NCBI GenBank assembly: GCA_947644575.1
Contig: CANRZX010000003.1
Location: forward strand, 1 to 34,271
DNA from: an uncultured Clostridia bacterium
Lineage (GTDB): Bacteria; Bacillota; Clostridia; Oscillospirales; Ruminococcaceae
Reading direction: 5' to 3'
Length of the DNA: 34,271 nt
Below, in pieces: positions 12,722-20,076 of the stretch. Both the position numbers and the translations under genes were made by a program. How positions within the stretch are numbered: position 1 is the stretch's first letter; each line of letters begins with the position of its first letter. The notes under the pieces were generated by a model that worked only from the letters and a program-made list of their open reading frames with translations, did not search any database and was not told the origin of the DNA.

Positions 12722-14836
12722 GGAATCCCGCTCCTTCTCCGCTGGAATGAAATCGACGCGCCCGGCCGAAACGTCAGCCGCCGCCACGCGCACGCGGAGC
12801 GTGTCCCCGATGCACCAGCTCCGCCCCGTCAGCGAGTCGCTCAGCGCGCAGCCCTCCGTCAGGGTCAGCGGATGGTCGGACAGCGCCGCCGCGCGCACCA
12901 AGCCCTCGACGGTGTTCGGCAGCTCCACATACGCGCCGAACTGCGTTACCGAGGAGATCACGCCCTCGAATACGCCGCGCTCGGCGTCGCCGACAAAGCG
13001 CCGCATATACTCGGCCTTGTAGCAGTCGGCGGCGTCGCGCTCCACGGTCATCGCGCGCACCTCGCACGCGGAGGACTGCGCCGCGGCCTGTTCGGCGAAC
13101 GCCTCGTAGCGCCCGCGCAGCGCGGCGGCGTCCGCCCCGGCGCAGGCGTCGGACAGGATGCGGTGGATCGCCAAATCCGGATAGCGGCGGATGGGGGAGG
13201 TGAAATGCGCGTAATCCGCCAGCGCAAGGCCGAAATGCCCCTTGGGCAGCGGCTCGTATTTCGCCTTTGCCATGCTGCGCAGCACATTGGTGTGGACCAT
13301 GCGCTCCAGCGGCGTGCCGCGCGTTTCGTCCAGCAGACGCGCCAGCTCCTTCGCCGTGGGCAGCGCGCCCGCGAAGCGGAATTCGACGCCCGCAGCGGCC
13401 AGCGCCGCCCGCAGCGCATCCGCGCGCTCGGGCTTCGGGTCCTCGTGGACGCGGTAGACGAACGGCAGGCCGCGCCGCCGCGCCAAAGACGCCGCCGCGC
13501 TGTTGGCCAGCAGCATAAATTCCTCGATCATGCGCTCGGCGTCGCCCCGCGCGCGCCTCTGTACGTCGACACAGCGCCCCTCCTCGTCGAGGATCAGCCT
13601 TGCCTCGCCGCTCTCGATCTCCATCGCGCCGCGCCGCGCCCGCCGCGCAGCCAATTTGGCGTATAATTCGCGCATCACGGCAAGGCTCTCGGCCACGGGC
13701 GCGTACTTCTCCTGTATCTGCGCGTCCGCCGCGCTGTCCCACAGCGCGTTGATCTCGCGGTATACGCCCTTGACGCGCGAGCGGATCACCGATTTGACAA
13801 ACGACGCGTCCGTCACACGGCCCTCGCCGTCCAGCTCCAGCAGGCAGGAAAAGGCCAGCCGGTCCTCGCCCTCATTCAGGCTGCAAATGCCATTTGAAAG
13901 AGCGCGCGGCAGCATGGGAATGACACTGTCGGCGTAATAGATCGATGTGCCGCGCGCCATCGCTTCGGCGTCCAGCGCGGTGCCCGGGCGCACATAGTAG
14001 CTGACGTCCGCGATGTGCACGCCAAGGCGGTAGCCGCCCGGCGTGCGCTCAATCGACACCGCGTCGTCCATGTCCTTGGTATCGGCCGAATCTATGGTAA
14101 AGATGGGCTGTGCGCGGAAATCGCGCCGGCCATCCCGCTCCGGCTCGGTGACGGCGCGCGCCGCGCGCTTCGCCTCCTCCTTCACCCGCGCGGGGAAGTG
14201 GTGCGAAAGCCCCGCGCCGTACAGCATCGCCTTGACGCAGTTGCGCGCCTCGTCCGCGCTGCCAAAGCGCATGGAGACGCCCGCCCGATGGTCGGCGTGG
14301 CGCTCGCCGCGCTCGATGATCTCGACGGCGGCCTTCTCGCCTGCGCGCGCGCCGCCGTCCGCGCTTTTTTTGATCGGCAGCAGGCAGGACGGGCACGCGT
14401 CCGGCGCCAGTGCCAGCCGGCCCTCGCTGCTCACAACCGTCCCGGTAAAGCGGTTTTCCTCCTTCAGGATGGACAGCACCTCGCCCTCGGGCGAGGCAGG
14501 GTCGCGTGGGTGTTCGGCCGGGGCCGCTAATACAATGTCGCCCGGCAGCGCGCCGCGCAGCGCCTTGCCCGGGATGAACATGTCCGGCGCGGGCTGCGCC
14601 GCGGGGCGCGCAAAGCCAAATTTCTCCGTCACCTTGACGATGGTACACTCCATGGCCCGCTCCGCGCGCGCGTCCGGCAAAACGTATTGACCCGCCCGCA
14701 GGGAAAGCTTTCCGCGCGCCGCCAGCTCCTCGAGCGCGCGCGATACCTTTTTGTCGTTGCCAAGCTTCGCCTTCAGCTCGCGCAGGCTGCGCGGCTTTTT
14801 TTCGATTTCCTTCAGGATCTTTGATTTAATGCCCAT
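12719..14836 (-). CDS. rnr: Ribonuclease R
   Basis: 705-aa 3'-5' processive exoribonuclease that degrades structured RNA and takes part in tmRNA-linked decay. Order of domains: N-terminal winged helix (1-55), cold-shock-like RNA-binding domains (about 60-220), RNB catalytic domain (about 235-560) with the metal-binding aspartates in TIDSADTKDMDDAVS (D249, D255, D257, D258), the HFTSPIRRYPDL block, and a C-terminal S1 domain (GVFEGVISSVTQFGAYVEL). ATG 14836 has AAAGGAAAAC upstream. The typical clostridial order secG-rnr-smpB is kept for secG, but no smpB follows. The protein ends shortly after the S1 domain without the usual basic tail, and its stop codon is the end of an inserted repeat. Confidence 0.97.
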   Translation of the reverse strand: MGIKSKILKEIEKKPRSLRELKAKLGNDKKVSRALEELAARGKLSLRAGQYVLPDARAERAMECTIVKVTEKFGFARPAAQPAPDMFIPGKALRGALPGDIVLAAPAEHPRDPASPEGEVLSILKEENRFTGTVVSSEGRLALAPDACPSCLLPIKKSADGGARAGEKAAVEIIERGERHADHRAGVSMRFGSADEARNCVKAMLYGAGLSHHFPARVKEEAKRAARAVTEPERDGRRDFRAQPIFTIDSADTKDMDDAVSIERTPGGYRLGVHIADVSYYVRPGTALDAEAMARGTSIYYADSVIPMLPRALSNGICSLNEGEDRLAFSCLLELDGEGRVTDASFVKSVIRSRVKGVYREINALWDSAADAQIQEKYAPVAESLAVMRELYAKLAARRARRGAMEIESGEARLILDEEGRCVDVQRRARGDAERMIEEFMLLANSAAASLARRRGLPFVYRVHEDPKPERADALRAALAAAGVEFRFAGALPTAKELARLLDETRGTPLERMVHTNVLRSMAKAKYEPLPKGHFGLALADYAHFTSPIRRYPDLAIHRILSDACAGADAAALRGRYEAFAEQAAAQSSACEVRAMTVERDAADCYKAEYMRRFVGDAERGVFEGVISSVTQFGAYVELPNTVEGLVRAAALSDHPLTLTEGCALSDSLTGRSWCIGDTLRVRVAAADVSAGRVDFIPAEKERDS

Positions 14837-15027
14837 AGTTTTCCTTTCTTTTCCAATTCCCACAGCGCGCCGCGTCTTCGGCGCGCCATCTATAAAAATA
14901 CTGCTCTTGCCCCGGCCATGCCCGCCGGGTTCCGCGCGGCGGCCGCTTCGGCGAATTCCCCTGAAAGGCCTTACCCTGTTCCCTTCTCGTTTGAGGGCAA
15001 AGCGAAGCATCGGCAAAAGACAGTTGA

Positions 15028-15056
15028 CTTATGATATTATAAAATCAGTATGTCAA
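15028..15056 (-). promoter_or_regulatory. Possible promoter of rnr within a dyad
   Basis: On the minus strand TTGACA (15051-15056) and a weak -10 CATAAG (15028-15033) are 17 bp apart. The region is itself an inverted repeat (TTGACTTATGAT at 15024-15035 against ATCAGTATGTCAA at 15044-15056), so a mirror-image -35 exists on the plus strand. Confidence 0.4.
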
Positions 15057-15070
15057 ATTTTTCACGCGCT

Positions 15071-15109
15071 AAAACAAAACGCCCGCCCGGCTTAGCGGCC
15101 GAGTGGGCG
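15071..15109 (-). terminator. Rho-independent terminator of secG
   Basis: On the minus strand CGCCCACTCGGC and GCCGGGCGGGCG form a strong stem (15080-15109), followed by TTTTGTTTT (15071-15079). It lies directly after the secG stop and separates secG from rnr. Confidence 0.85.
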
Positions 15110-15116
15110 TTCTGCC

Positions 15117-15365
15117 TTATTTCAGATAAACGCTGATGACGCTGGCCAAAACGGCAAGCACAAAAAACGCGATGGCCGCGTATTTGGTATACTTGGCTAA
15201 AACCGCGCCGGAGGAACGGGAACGCCCCTCGTTGCCCATCATCTCGCCGCCGGCGATCGCGCCGGAAAGGCCGCTGCCCTTCGATTCTTGAAACAGCACC
15301 AGCACAATGATCGCAATGCTGCAAAGAATCAGCAGTACGCCGCTGACAATTTCTAAAGCACCCAT
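15117..15365 (-). CDS. secG: Preprotein translocase subunit SecG
   Basis: 82 aa, two transmembrane helices (about 5-25 and 57-78) joined by the conserved SecG loop (VLFQESKGSGLSGAIAGG). SecG stabilises the SecYEG channel and helps SecA-driven protein export. ATG 15365 has CAGGAGG 7-13 nt upstream. It is followed by a strong terminator and then rnr, the usual neighbour in Firmicutes. Upstream, between secG and the divergent rpmB, lies the second copy of the four-way-junction repeat, which may be transcribed in the secG leader if the promoter lies beyond it. Confidence 0.96.
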   Translation of the reverse strand: MGALEIVSGVLLILCSIAIIVLVLFQESKGSGLSGAIAGGEMMGNEGRSRSSGAVLAKYTKYAAIAFFVLAVLASVISVYLK

Positions 15366-15422
15366 GTTTGAAACCTCCTGTTTTTGCGGCGCGTCCCGGC
15401 CGGTCGCAGACGGGAATCGTCC

Positions 15423-15607
15423 ACACTATATCATCGACATACTCGAAAAGAGATGCTTTTCGAGTCGCGGCATTGCATGCCGCGTGGAAGTCGCCTGCGG
15501 CGATTTCCTGTCGATTCTGTAGTCAGCACGCACCGCGTGCGGTGCGCAAAACGCGCCACTTGAAAACAAAACGCTTGTTTTCAAGTGTACTGACTATAAA
15601 ATAGTGT
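15423..15607. repeat. Tandem double four-way-junction element, copy 2
   Basis: Homologue of 5533-5701. Outer arms ACACTAT (15423-15429) / ATAGTGT (15601-15607). Junction 1: closing stem ATCGACA (15433-15439) / TGTCGAT (15509-15515) encloses hairpins at 15441-15465 (10 bp), 15466-15484 (8 bp, loop TGC) and 15486-15508 (10 bp with one G-T, loop TGC). Junction 2: closing stem TAGTCAG (15520-15526) / CTGACTA (15590-15596) encloses GCACCGC-GT-GCGGTGC (15530-15545), a shortened arm, and a 12-bp hairpin at 15558-15586. Several stems differ from copy 1 on both strands but stay paired. Confidence 0.85.
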
Positions 15608-15742
15608 AGCACAGCCCGACACAAATTGCAAGACGCGGGCAAGCATTTCGCCGCTTTTTCCGGCGCGCGGGCCACGCGCCGCGTAAAAAGGGGTGGCGCG
15701 GCGCGGTTTTGCGGGATTTCGGGATTTATTTTGGAAAAGCCC

Positions 15743-15771
15743 TTGCTTTTTTTCGCGCTTTTTGCTAAACT
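15743..15771 (+). promoter_or_regulatory. Promoter of rpmB
   Basis: TTGCTT (15743-15748), 17-bp spacer, TAAACT (15766-15771), about 53 bp before the start codon. A second A/T-rich box TATTAT follows at 15771-15776. Confidence 0.6.
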
Positions 15772-15823
15772 ATTATAGCGACTTGAAATGCGCGTATGGA
15801 TCATGAAAGGGAGGTGCAGGAAA

Positions 15824-16012
15824 ATGGCGAAATGTGATTGCTGCGGGAAGGGCGTTAGCTTTGGCATCAAGGTCTCCCACTCGCATCGACGTGCAAACCG
15901 GACATGGAAACCCAATGTGAAACGAGTGAAGGCCGTGGTGGACGGTTCCCCCCGTTATATCCACGTCTGCACCCGCTGTCTGCGTTCGGGCAAAGTTATC
16001 CGCGCAGTCTGA
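15824..16012 (+). CDS. rpmB: 50S ribosomal protein L28
   Basis: 62 aa, full length. It is the cysteine-containing (zinc-binding, C+) form: Cys in AKCDCCGKG near the N-terminus and CTRC near the C-terminus, with the family core VSHSHRRANRTWKPNVKRV between. ATG 15824 follows AAAGGGAGGTG (15806-15816); an upstream in-frame ATG at 15788 lies between promoter and ribosome site. The gene is monocistronic, with a promoter at 15743-15771 and a terminator at 16028-16060. Zinc-type L28 suggests a zinc-free paralogue could exist elsewhere, which I cannot see here. Confidence 0.97.
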   Translation: MAKCDCCGKGVSFGIKVSHSHRRANRTWKPNVKRVKAVVDGSPRYIHVCTRCLRSGKVIRAV

Positions 16013-16027
16013 TTCCGGACAAAGCTT

Positions 16028-16062
16028 CGCCCCGCACTTTGCTGTGCGGGGCGATTTTTATT
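16028..16062 (+). terminator. Rho-independent terminator of rpmB
   Basis: Perfect 10-bp stem CGCCCCGCAC (16028-16037) / GTGCGGGGCG (16044-16053), loop TTTGCT, followed by ATTTTTATT. Confidence 0.92.
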
Positions 16063-16188
16063 GCTTCGCAGGCACCGCTGAAGAAATAAAAGCTTTTTGT
16101 GCCGTTCTGGCTGTCTATTACGGGGCGTCCGGAACGGATGACCGAAAAAAGGTCGGCGGCTGTTTTTGTCTGCGCCGTCCGCGCGGCG

Positions 16189-16533
16189 TCACAGCCCTTC
16201 CAAAAGCTGCTGCGCCGGGACGCCGTACAGCTTCGCCAGCGCGATCAGGTTCGCGGTAGAAGGGTCCGTCGCGCCCGTTTCCCACTTGCTGACAGCCTGC
16301 CTGCTGACGCCGAGCGCCCCGGCGACGAATTCCTGCGTCATATTGCAGCGGGCGCGGTGCTCGCGCAGCCGCTCGGCCAGCGTGCCGCGCAAGGCTCTGA
16401 CCGCCTCGGTCTCCGGCGCGCCGCTCAGATATTTTCGCAGCGCCCGAATCAGCAGGATCAGCAGGTACAGGCTCAGCCCCAACATGGAGAAGGGGATCAG
16501 CAGAACGAAGAGCTGAAAGATGGATATACGCAT
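16189..16533 (-). CDS. Membrane-anchored XRE-family HTH protein (N-terminal helix)
   Basis: 114 aa. One or two hydrophobic helices at residues 3-31 (FQLFVLLIPFSMLGLSLYLL, then ILLIRAL) precede a Cro/C1-type HTH at about 52-110 (LAERLREHRARCNMTQEF, GVSRQAVSKWETGATDPS). ATG 16533 follows AGGAGG at 16541-16546. The layout is the reverse of the other membrane HTH protein in the window (10446-10937), where the anchor is C-terminal. Short TM-HTH proteins of this kind are common in gut clostridia, but their targets are unknown. No adjacent partner gene on the same strand within 80 bp except plsY, which is upstream. Confidence 0.85.
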   Translation of the reverse strand: MRISIFQLFVLLIPFSMLGLSLYLLILLIRALRKYLSGAPETEAVRALRGTLAERLREHRARCNMTQEFVAGALGVSRQAVSKWETGATDPSTANLIALAKLYGVPAQQLLEGL

Positions 16534-16592
16534 CGCATTACCTCCTTTTGCCCTCAGCTTATCTCACCAAAGCGGTTGCCGCCACCAATTAT

Positions 16593-16613
16593 CGCGCAAC
16601 CTCGGGTTGCGCG
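16593..16613. terminator. Hairpin after plsY
   Basis: Perfect 9-bp stem CGCGCAACC / GGTTGCGCG with a 3-nt loop, directly after the plsY stop. The T-tract on the minus strand is poor. Confidence 0.45.
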
Positions 16614-16616
16614 CCG

Positions 16617-17261
16617 TTATTTCTTCTTTTTGCCGAATTTATACTCCGTGCCGTTTTTGATGCGCTCGATGTTACCGCGGTGCAGCCAGATCACAAGGCC
16701 GCCGACAGCCGCCGCGCAAAGCGTCGTCAGCAGCGCGTCGTGCGGGTCGATGAAACGGAAGTAGATAAAAGTGACGACGGGATACGCCGCCGCGCACGTG
16801 ATGCTGGACAGCGATACCATCCTGCCGCAGAAGAATACCGTGAAGAAGATCACCGCCAGCGGCACGATCAAAATGGGCTCGATGGCGACGATTGTGCCCG
16901 TGGCCACGGACACGGCCTTGCCGCCCTTGAAGCCGAAGTACAGGGGATAGACGTGGCCCAGCACCGCGCAGATGGCCGCGAGGTACGCGCCGTAGATGGG
17001 CTCGGCTGCCGTGAAGGATGCGAACGCCCACTTCGCCAGCAGCACCGCCAGCACGCCCTTGCCGATGTCGCCCGCGATCGTCAGCGCCGCCGCGCCCTTG
17101 CCGAAGGTACGCAGTACATTCGTCATACCCGCGTTGCCCGAGCCGAACGCGCGGATATCCTTGTGGTACAAAAGCTTTGTCACAATAATGGAAAAGCTCA
17201 GCGAGCCCAGCAGATAGGCGGCCAGCGCGCACAGCGCCCCGCAAAGAATCGTTCGCGGCAT
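16617..17261 (-). CDS. plsY: Acyl-phosphate:glycerol-3-phosphate acyltransferase PlsY
   Basis: 214-aa membrane enzyme that transfers an acyl group from acyl-phosphate (made by PlsX) to glycerol-3-phosphate, the first step of phospholipid synthesis. Family motifs are all present: GSLSFSIIVTKLL with the Ser, the glycine-rich block DIRAFGSGNAGMTNVLRTFG, the GDIGKG segment, and GHVYPLYFGFKGGKAVSVATG. Five to seven hydrophobic helices. A basic tail (KFGKKKK) ends the protein. ATG 17261 follows GGGAGG. It stands alone here, with repeats upstream and an HTH gene downstream. Confidence 0.96.
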   Translation of the reverse strand: MPRTILCGALCALAAYLLGSLSFSIIVTKLLYHKDIRAFGSGNAGMTNVLRTFGKGAAALTIAGDIGKGVLAVLLAKWAFASFTAAEPIYGAYLAAICAVLGHVYPLYFGFKGGKAVSVATGTIVAIEPILIVPLAVIFFTVFFCGRMVSLSSITCAAAYPVVTFIYFRFIDPHDALLTTLCAAAVGGLVIWLHRGNIERIKNGTEYKFGKKKK

Positions 17262-17346
17262 AGTAAAACCTCCCGGTTGTTGAATAAGATGACGCTTTGT
17301 TTTCCCCTATTAGTTATTGAAATTGGGCGAATCTGTTTCCAAGCGC

Positions 17347-17372
17347 CGTAGGGGCAATCCTGCCCACCTCCA
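17347..17372 (+). repeat. Single GTAG hairpin (CGTAGGGGC type)
   Basis: GCCGTAGGGGC followed by AATCCT and GCCC: the same foot and stem start as the pair at 25612-25682, but only one arm. Probably a fragment. Confidence 0.45.
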
Positions 17373-17419
17373 AAAATATGGCCGTCATGGGCCGCTTCAG
17401 CCTGTCAAAAAAGATGAAT

Positions 17420-17510
17420 TTTGTTTGCCTGCACGGACATGGGCAGTAGGCCGCAGCCGTTCATGATTCGTGCTTCGCACTCTCATTCACGGGCGTCCCT
17501 TGCACGCCCC
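17420..17510 (+). repeat. GTAG-footed hairpin repeat (family 3), copy in the folD-plsY spacer
   Basis: Left part TTTGCCTGCACGGACATG is shared with 28897-28914. Then GTAG (17446-17449) and a three-helix hairpin: CCGT/ACGG (17457-17460 / 17489-17492), TC/TC internal loop, ATGA/TCAT (17463-17466 / 17483-17486), TTC/TC loop, GTGC/GCAC (17470-17473 / 17477-17480), loop TTC. GGGCGTCCCTTG follows, as in the copy at 34060-34164. Confidence 0.75.
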
Positions 17511-17765
17511 GCATATTCCCGCGGGGTCACCGGCTCGCCAAGAGCCGATGCTGCGCATCGGTTGCTCGCTCGGACGCACCATCTCCGCGCTAAGAGCCTC
17601 GCTCCGCTCGGTTGCGATCCGAAACGCATCTGCGGACGCAGTGCGGATGCAATACCGAAGTCCGTTCCGATTGACTTCGGCGAGGGCGCTCTTCCCCGAT
17701 AAATCGGGACAGGCCCCAAATCAAAGATTTGGGTAACAGCGCCCAGCCAAGGGACGCCCGTGAAC
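17486..17765. repeat. Composite palindromic island with 17-bp perfect inverted arms
   Basis: TTCACGGGCGTCCCTTG at 17486-17502 is exactly inverted at 17749-17765. Between lie two AAGAG-type units (17533-17569 and about 17593-17622), a CCCGAT-AA-ATCGGG hairpin (about 17697-17711) and CCAAATC-AAA-GATTTGG (about 17716-17733) inside GGGCGCT/AGCGCCC arms. The segment 17715-17775 is an inverted copy of part of the repeat at 34100-34160. Open frames here are short shadows with no protein resemblance. Confidence 0.65.
17533..17569 (+). repeat. AAGAG-hairpin-TT repeat, copy 3
   Basis: CCAAGAG, stem CCGATGC (17545-17551), loop TGC, GCATCGG (17555-17561), TTGCTCGC. Relative to 5415-5447 the stem CCGCCGC/GCGGCGG has changed to CCGATGC/GCATCGG with pairing kept. 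Nearly identical in inverted orientation at 12024-12060. Confidence 0.7.
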
Positions 17766-17873
17766 GGGAGCAAAAAGGGGTTCCTGCGGAAGGACCGCGA
17801 AGCGGCCTTTCGTGGGGATGCGACGGAACGGCGGAGTGGTGTGAGAAACGGACACAAGGCCGTTTTGAACAAA

Positions 17874-17990
17874 ACGCAGCCCGTGACAGCGCGGCGAACT
17901 GTGAACGGCTGCGGCCTACTGGTATTATAAGCAAAGCCGGTTTTAAACAAAGTGAAATCCGTTCCGACGTGCGTTTGATGTCCCTCAGAG
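17874..17990 (-). repeat. GTAG-footed hairpin repeat (family 3), inverted copy beside folD
   Basis: Matches 11696-11820 on the other strand. CTAC (17916-17919) marks the foot; helices are CCGT/ACGG (17881-17884 / 17905-17908) and ACAG/CTGT (17886-17889 / 17899-17902). The conserved arm ends (GTCCCTCAGAG) three bases or so before the folD stop codon. Confidence 0.7.
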
Positions 17991-17993
17991 ACG

Positions 17994-18845
17994 TCACAGG
18001 CCGCTTTGCAGCCGCGCGGCCCTAACGGTGTTCTGCATCAGCATTGCGCGCGTCATCAGGCCGACGCCGCCCGGCACGGGCGTGATATACGCGGCTTTTT
18101 CGCTCGCCGCGGCAAAATCCACATCGCCGCACAGCTTGCCGTCCGCGCCGCGGTTGATGCCGACGTCGATCACAACCGCGCCCGGCTTCACCATATCCGC
18201 CGTGATGAAGCCCGCCTTTCCGACCGCCGCCACCAAAATATCCGCCGCCGCACACTTTTCACGCAAATTTTCCGTGCGGGAATGGCACAGCGTGACGGTA
18301 GCGTTCCGCGCGGTGAGCAGCAGCGCCATCGGCTTGCCGACGATATTGCTGCGCCCGACGACGACCGCGTCCTTGCCCTCGAGCGGCTGGCCCGTGCTGC
18401 GCAGCATCTCTATGCAGCCCGCCGGGGTACACGGCAGAAAGCATGGCTCGCCCAGCACCATACGCCCCACGTTGACGGGCGTGAAGCCGTCGACGTCCTT
18501 TTCCGGCGCGATGGCGCGGATCACGCGCGACTCGTCGATATGCGCGGGCAGGGGCAGCTGTACCAGCACCCCGTGCACCGCGGCGTCCGCGTTCAGCGCG
18601 GCGATGCGGCTCAGCAGCTCCGCCTCGCCGGTCGTTTCCGGCAGCGCGAGCACGTCGGATAAAATGCCGCATTCGGCGCAGTCGCGCGCCTTGCCCGCGA
18701 CATACGTCTTGCTGGCGGGGTTTTCTCCCACGATGATCACCGCCAAACGCGGCGCGACGCCCTTTTCGCGCAGCGCCGCCGCGGCCGCCGCGGCCTTGGC
18801 CTTATATTCCGCCGCGAGCGTTTTTCCGTCAATCAGGTGTGCCAT
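17994..18845 (-). CDS. folD: Bifunctional methylene-THF dehydrogenase / methenyl-THF cyclohydrolase
   Basis: 283 aa, full length. It interconverts 5,10-methylene-, methenyl- and 10-formyl-tetrahydrofolate with NADP, supplying purine and formyl-Met synthesis. Seen motifs: catalytic SKTYVAGK (Tyr48, Lys52), VQLPLPAHI, PEKDVDGFTPVNVG, the Rossmann loop VVGRSNIVGKP, and the C-terminal PGGVGLMT. The last is normally PGGVGPMT, so a conserved Pro is Leu here. ATG 18845 follows CAGGAGG; the start overlaps the lgt end by 17 nt, so translation is coupled to lgt. The 3' end abuts a palindromic repeat. Confidence 0.97.
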   Translation of the reverse strand: MAHLIDGKTLAAEYKAKAAAAAAALREKGVAPRLAVIIVGENPASKTYVAGKARDCAECGILSDVLALPETTGEAELLSRIAALNADAAVHGVLVQLPLPAHIDESRVIRAIAPEKDVDGFTPVNVGRMVLGEPCFLPCTPAGCIEMLRSTGQPLEGKDAVVVGRSNIVGKPMALLLTARNATVTLCHSRTENLREKCAAADILVAAVGKAGFITADMVKPGAVVIDVGINRGADGKLCGDVDFAAASEKAAYITPVPGGVGLMTRAMLMQNTVRAARLQSGL

Positions 18846-20061
18846 TGCCCGTTTCCTCCTGCCGCGTTTCTTCCGGTTTTTTTACCGGCGCTTTGTCAAA
18901 AGCTTCTCTTGGTGCTTCGGCGGGCGTTTCTTCCGCCGCCCCGCTGGAGGCTGTCTCAGCCGGTTCTTCGGGGGCCTGCCCGGCGCCGGGCGTCCCGCCT
19001 ACTTCATCCGCCGTGCGCTCCGGCTCCTTTTCGCCGAACGCGATGAAATACGCGGTCGGGCCGTCGGCCGCGGGCTCCTGCGCTCGTTTTGCGCGCAGCG
19101 CGGCGATCCGCTCCTTAATCTGTACGTCGGTGGGCGGCGTCTGCGTTAGCGGCCATGTGCAGACATAGCTCTCCGTCTGGCCGTCCCGCTTTTCGAGCAC
19201 CGTATACTCAATCCTCAGCGGCTTGTCCCGATATTTTTTGCGCAGCGCCAGCCACAGCGCCAGCGACGCGAGCACCGAGGCCGCCGCGATCAGCTGGCTG
19301 ACGCGGAAACGGCCGAGCATCAAGCTGTCCGTGCGCAGACCCTCGACAAAAAAGCGCTCGGCCCCGTACCACGCAATATACAAAAGCAGCAGCTCGCCGT
19401 GGAATTTGCGGCGCTTCATATACGCCCACAGCAAAACAAAGCCCAGCAGGCACCAGACGGATTCATATAGGAACGTCGGGTGGACGGGCAGCGCGGGGTC
19501 GACCGCAACGCCCTGTTCAGCCAGACGGCTTTGAACTGCGGCCAGATAGGCGTAGGTGCCGTCGCTGTACATGCCCCACGGCAGCGCGGTGTTGGTGCCG
19601 AACGCCTCCTGATTGACGAAATTGCCCCAGCGGCCGACGCCCTGCCCAATCAAAAAGCCCAGGCTGGCCAGATCGAACATCGGCAGGACAGGCACCTTGC
19701 GCCATTTGCAGACAAAAAAGCCCGCGAGGAACGCGCCGATAACCGCGCCGTAGATGGCGAGCCCGCCCTGGCGGACATCGAGCATCTGGGCAAAGCTTTC
19801 GTACTCAAACGGCGCCATCGCCACATAGAACACGCGCCCGCCGACGACGGAAAACACCGTGCTGATGAGGACGACGTCCACCATGCGGTCGGCGTCGATA
19901 CCAAAGCTGCGCGCGTAGTGGAACGCGAACAGCAGCGCCAACAGCATACCGGCGGCGATCAGGATGCCGTACCAGTAAACCGGCATCCCGAACAGCGTGA
20001 ACGCCACGCGGTTCAAATCGAACTCCAGCCCAAGGCCAGGGAACTGCACATGATAGCTCAT
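18829..20061 (-). CDS. lgt: Prolipoprotein diacylglyceryl transferase with long C-terminal tail
   Basis: 410 aa. The first 280 residues or so are a standard Lgt: seven transmembrane helices, GGLAIYGAVIGA, and the signature GVGRWGNFVNQEAFG (Arg144), with GERFF-type AERFFVEGLRTDS near helix 6. It transfers diacylglycerol from phosphatidylglycerol to the lipobox Cys of prelipoproteins. The remaining 130 residues are unusual: a partly ordered stretch (YTVLEKRDGQTESYVCTW, TDVQIKERIAALRAKR) then an Ala/Glu/Pro-rich low-complexity cytoplasmic tail. ATG 20061 has AAGGAG at 20072-20077, where an inserted repeat begins. It overlaps folD by 17 nt and lies downstream of the YfmF/YfmH pair. Confidence 0.96.
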   Translation of the reverse strand: MSYHVQFPGLGLEFDLNRVAFTLFGMPVYWYGILIAAGMLLALLFAFHYARSFGIDADRMVDVVLISTVFSVVGGRVFYVAMAPFEYESFAQMLDVRQGGLAIYGAVIGAFLAGFFVCKWRKVPVLPMFDLASLGFLIGQGVGRWGNFVNQEAFGTNTALPWGMYSDGTYAYLAAVQSRLAEQGVAVDPALPVHPTFLYESVWCLLGFVLLWAYMKRRKFHGELLLLYIAWYGAERFFVEGLRTDSLMLGRFRVSQLIAAASVLASLALWLALRKKYRDKPLRIEYTVLEKRDGQTESYVCTWPLTQTPPTDVQIKERIAALRAKRAQEPAADGPTAYFIAFGEKEPERTADEVGGTPGAGQAPEEPAETASSGAAEETPAEAPREAFDKAPVKKPEETRQEETGNGTPD

Positions 20062-20076
20062 AAAATTTTATCTCCT

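Noticed and set aside
17446..17919. CRISPR-like array in the 17.4-17.9-kb island
   Set aside because: Repeats are of different families, in both orientations and not evenly spaced, and no cas genes are present.
17483..17950. 155-codon minus-strand frame in the repeat island
   Set aside because: It translates palindromic repeats whose two strands both stay open; similar stretches occur in other spacers.
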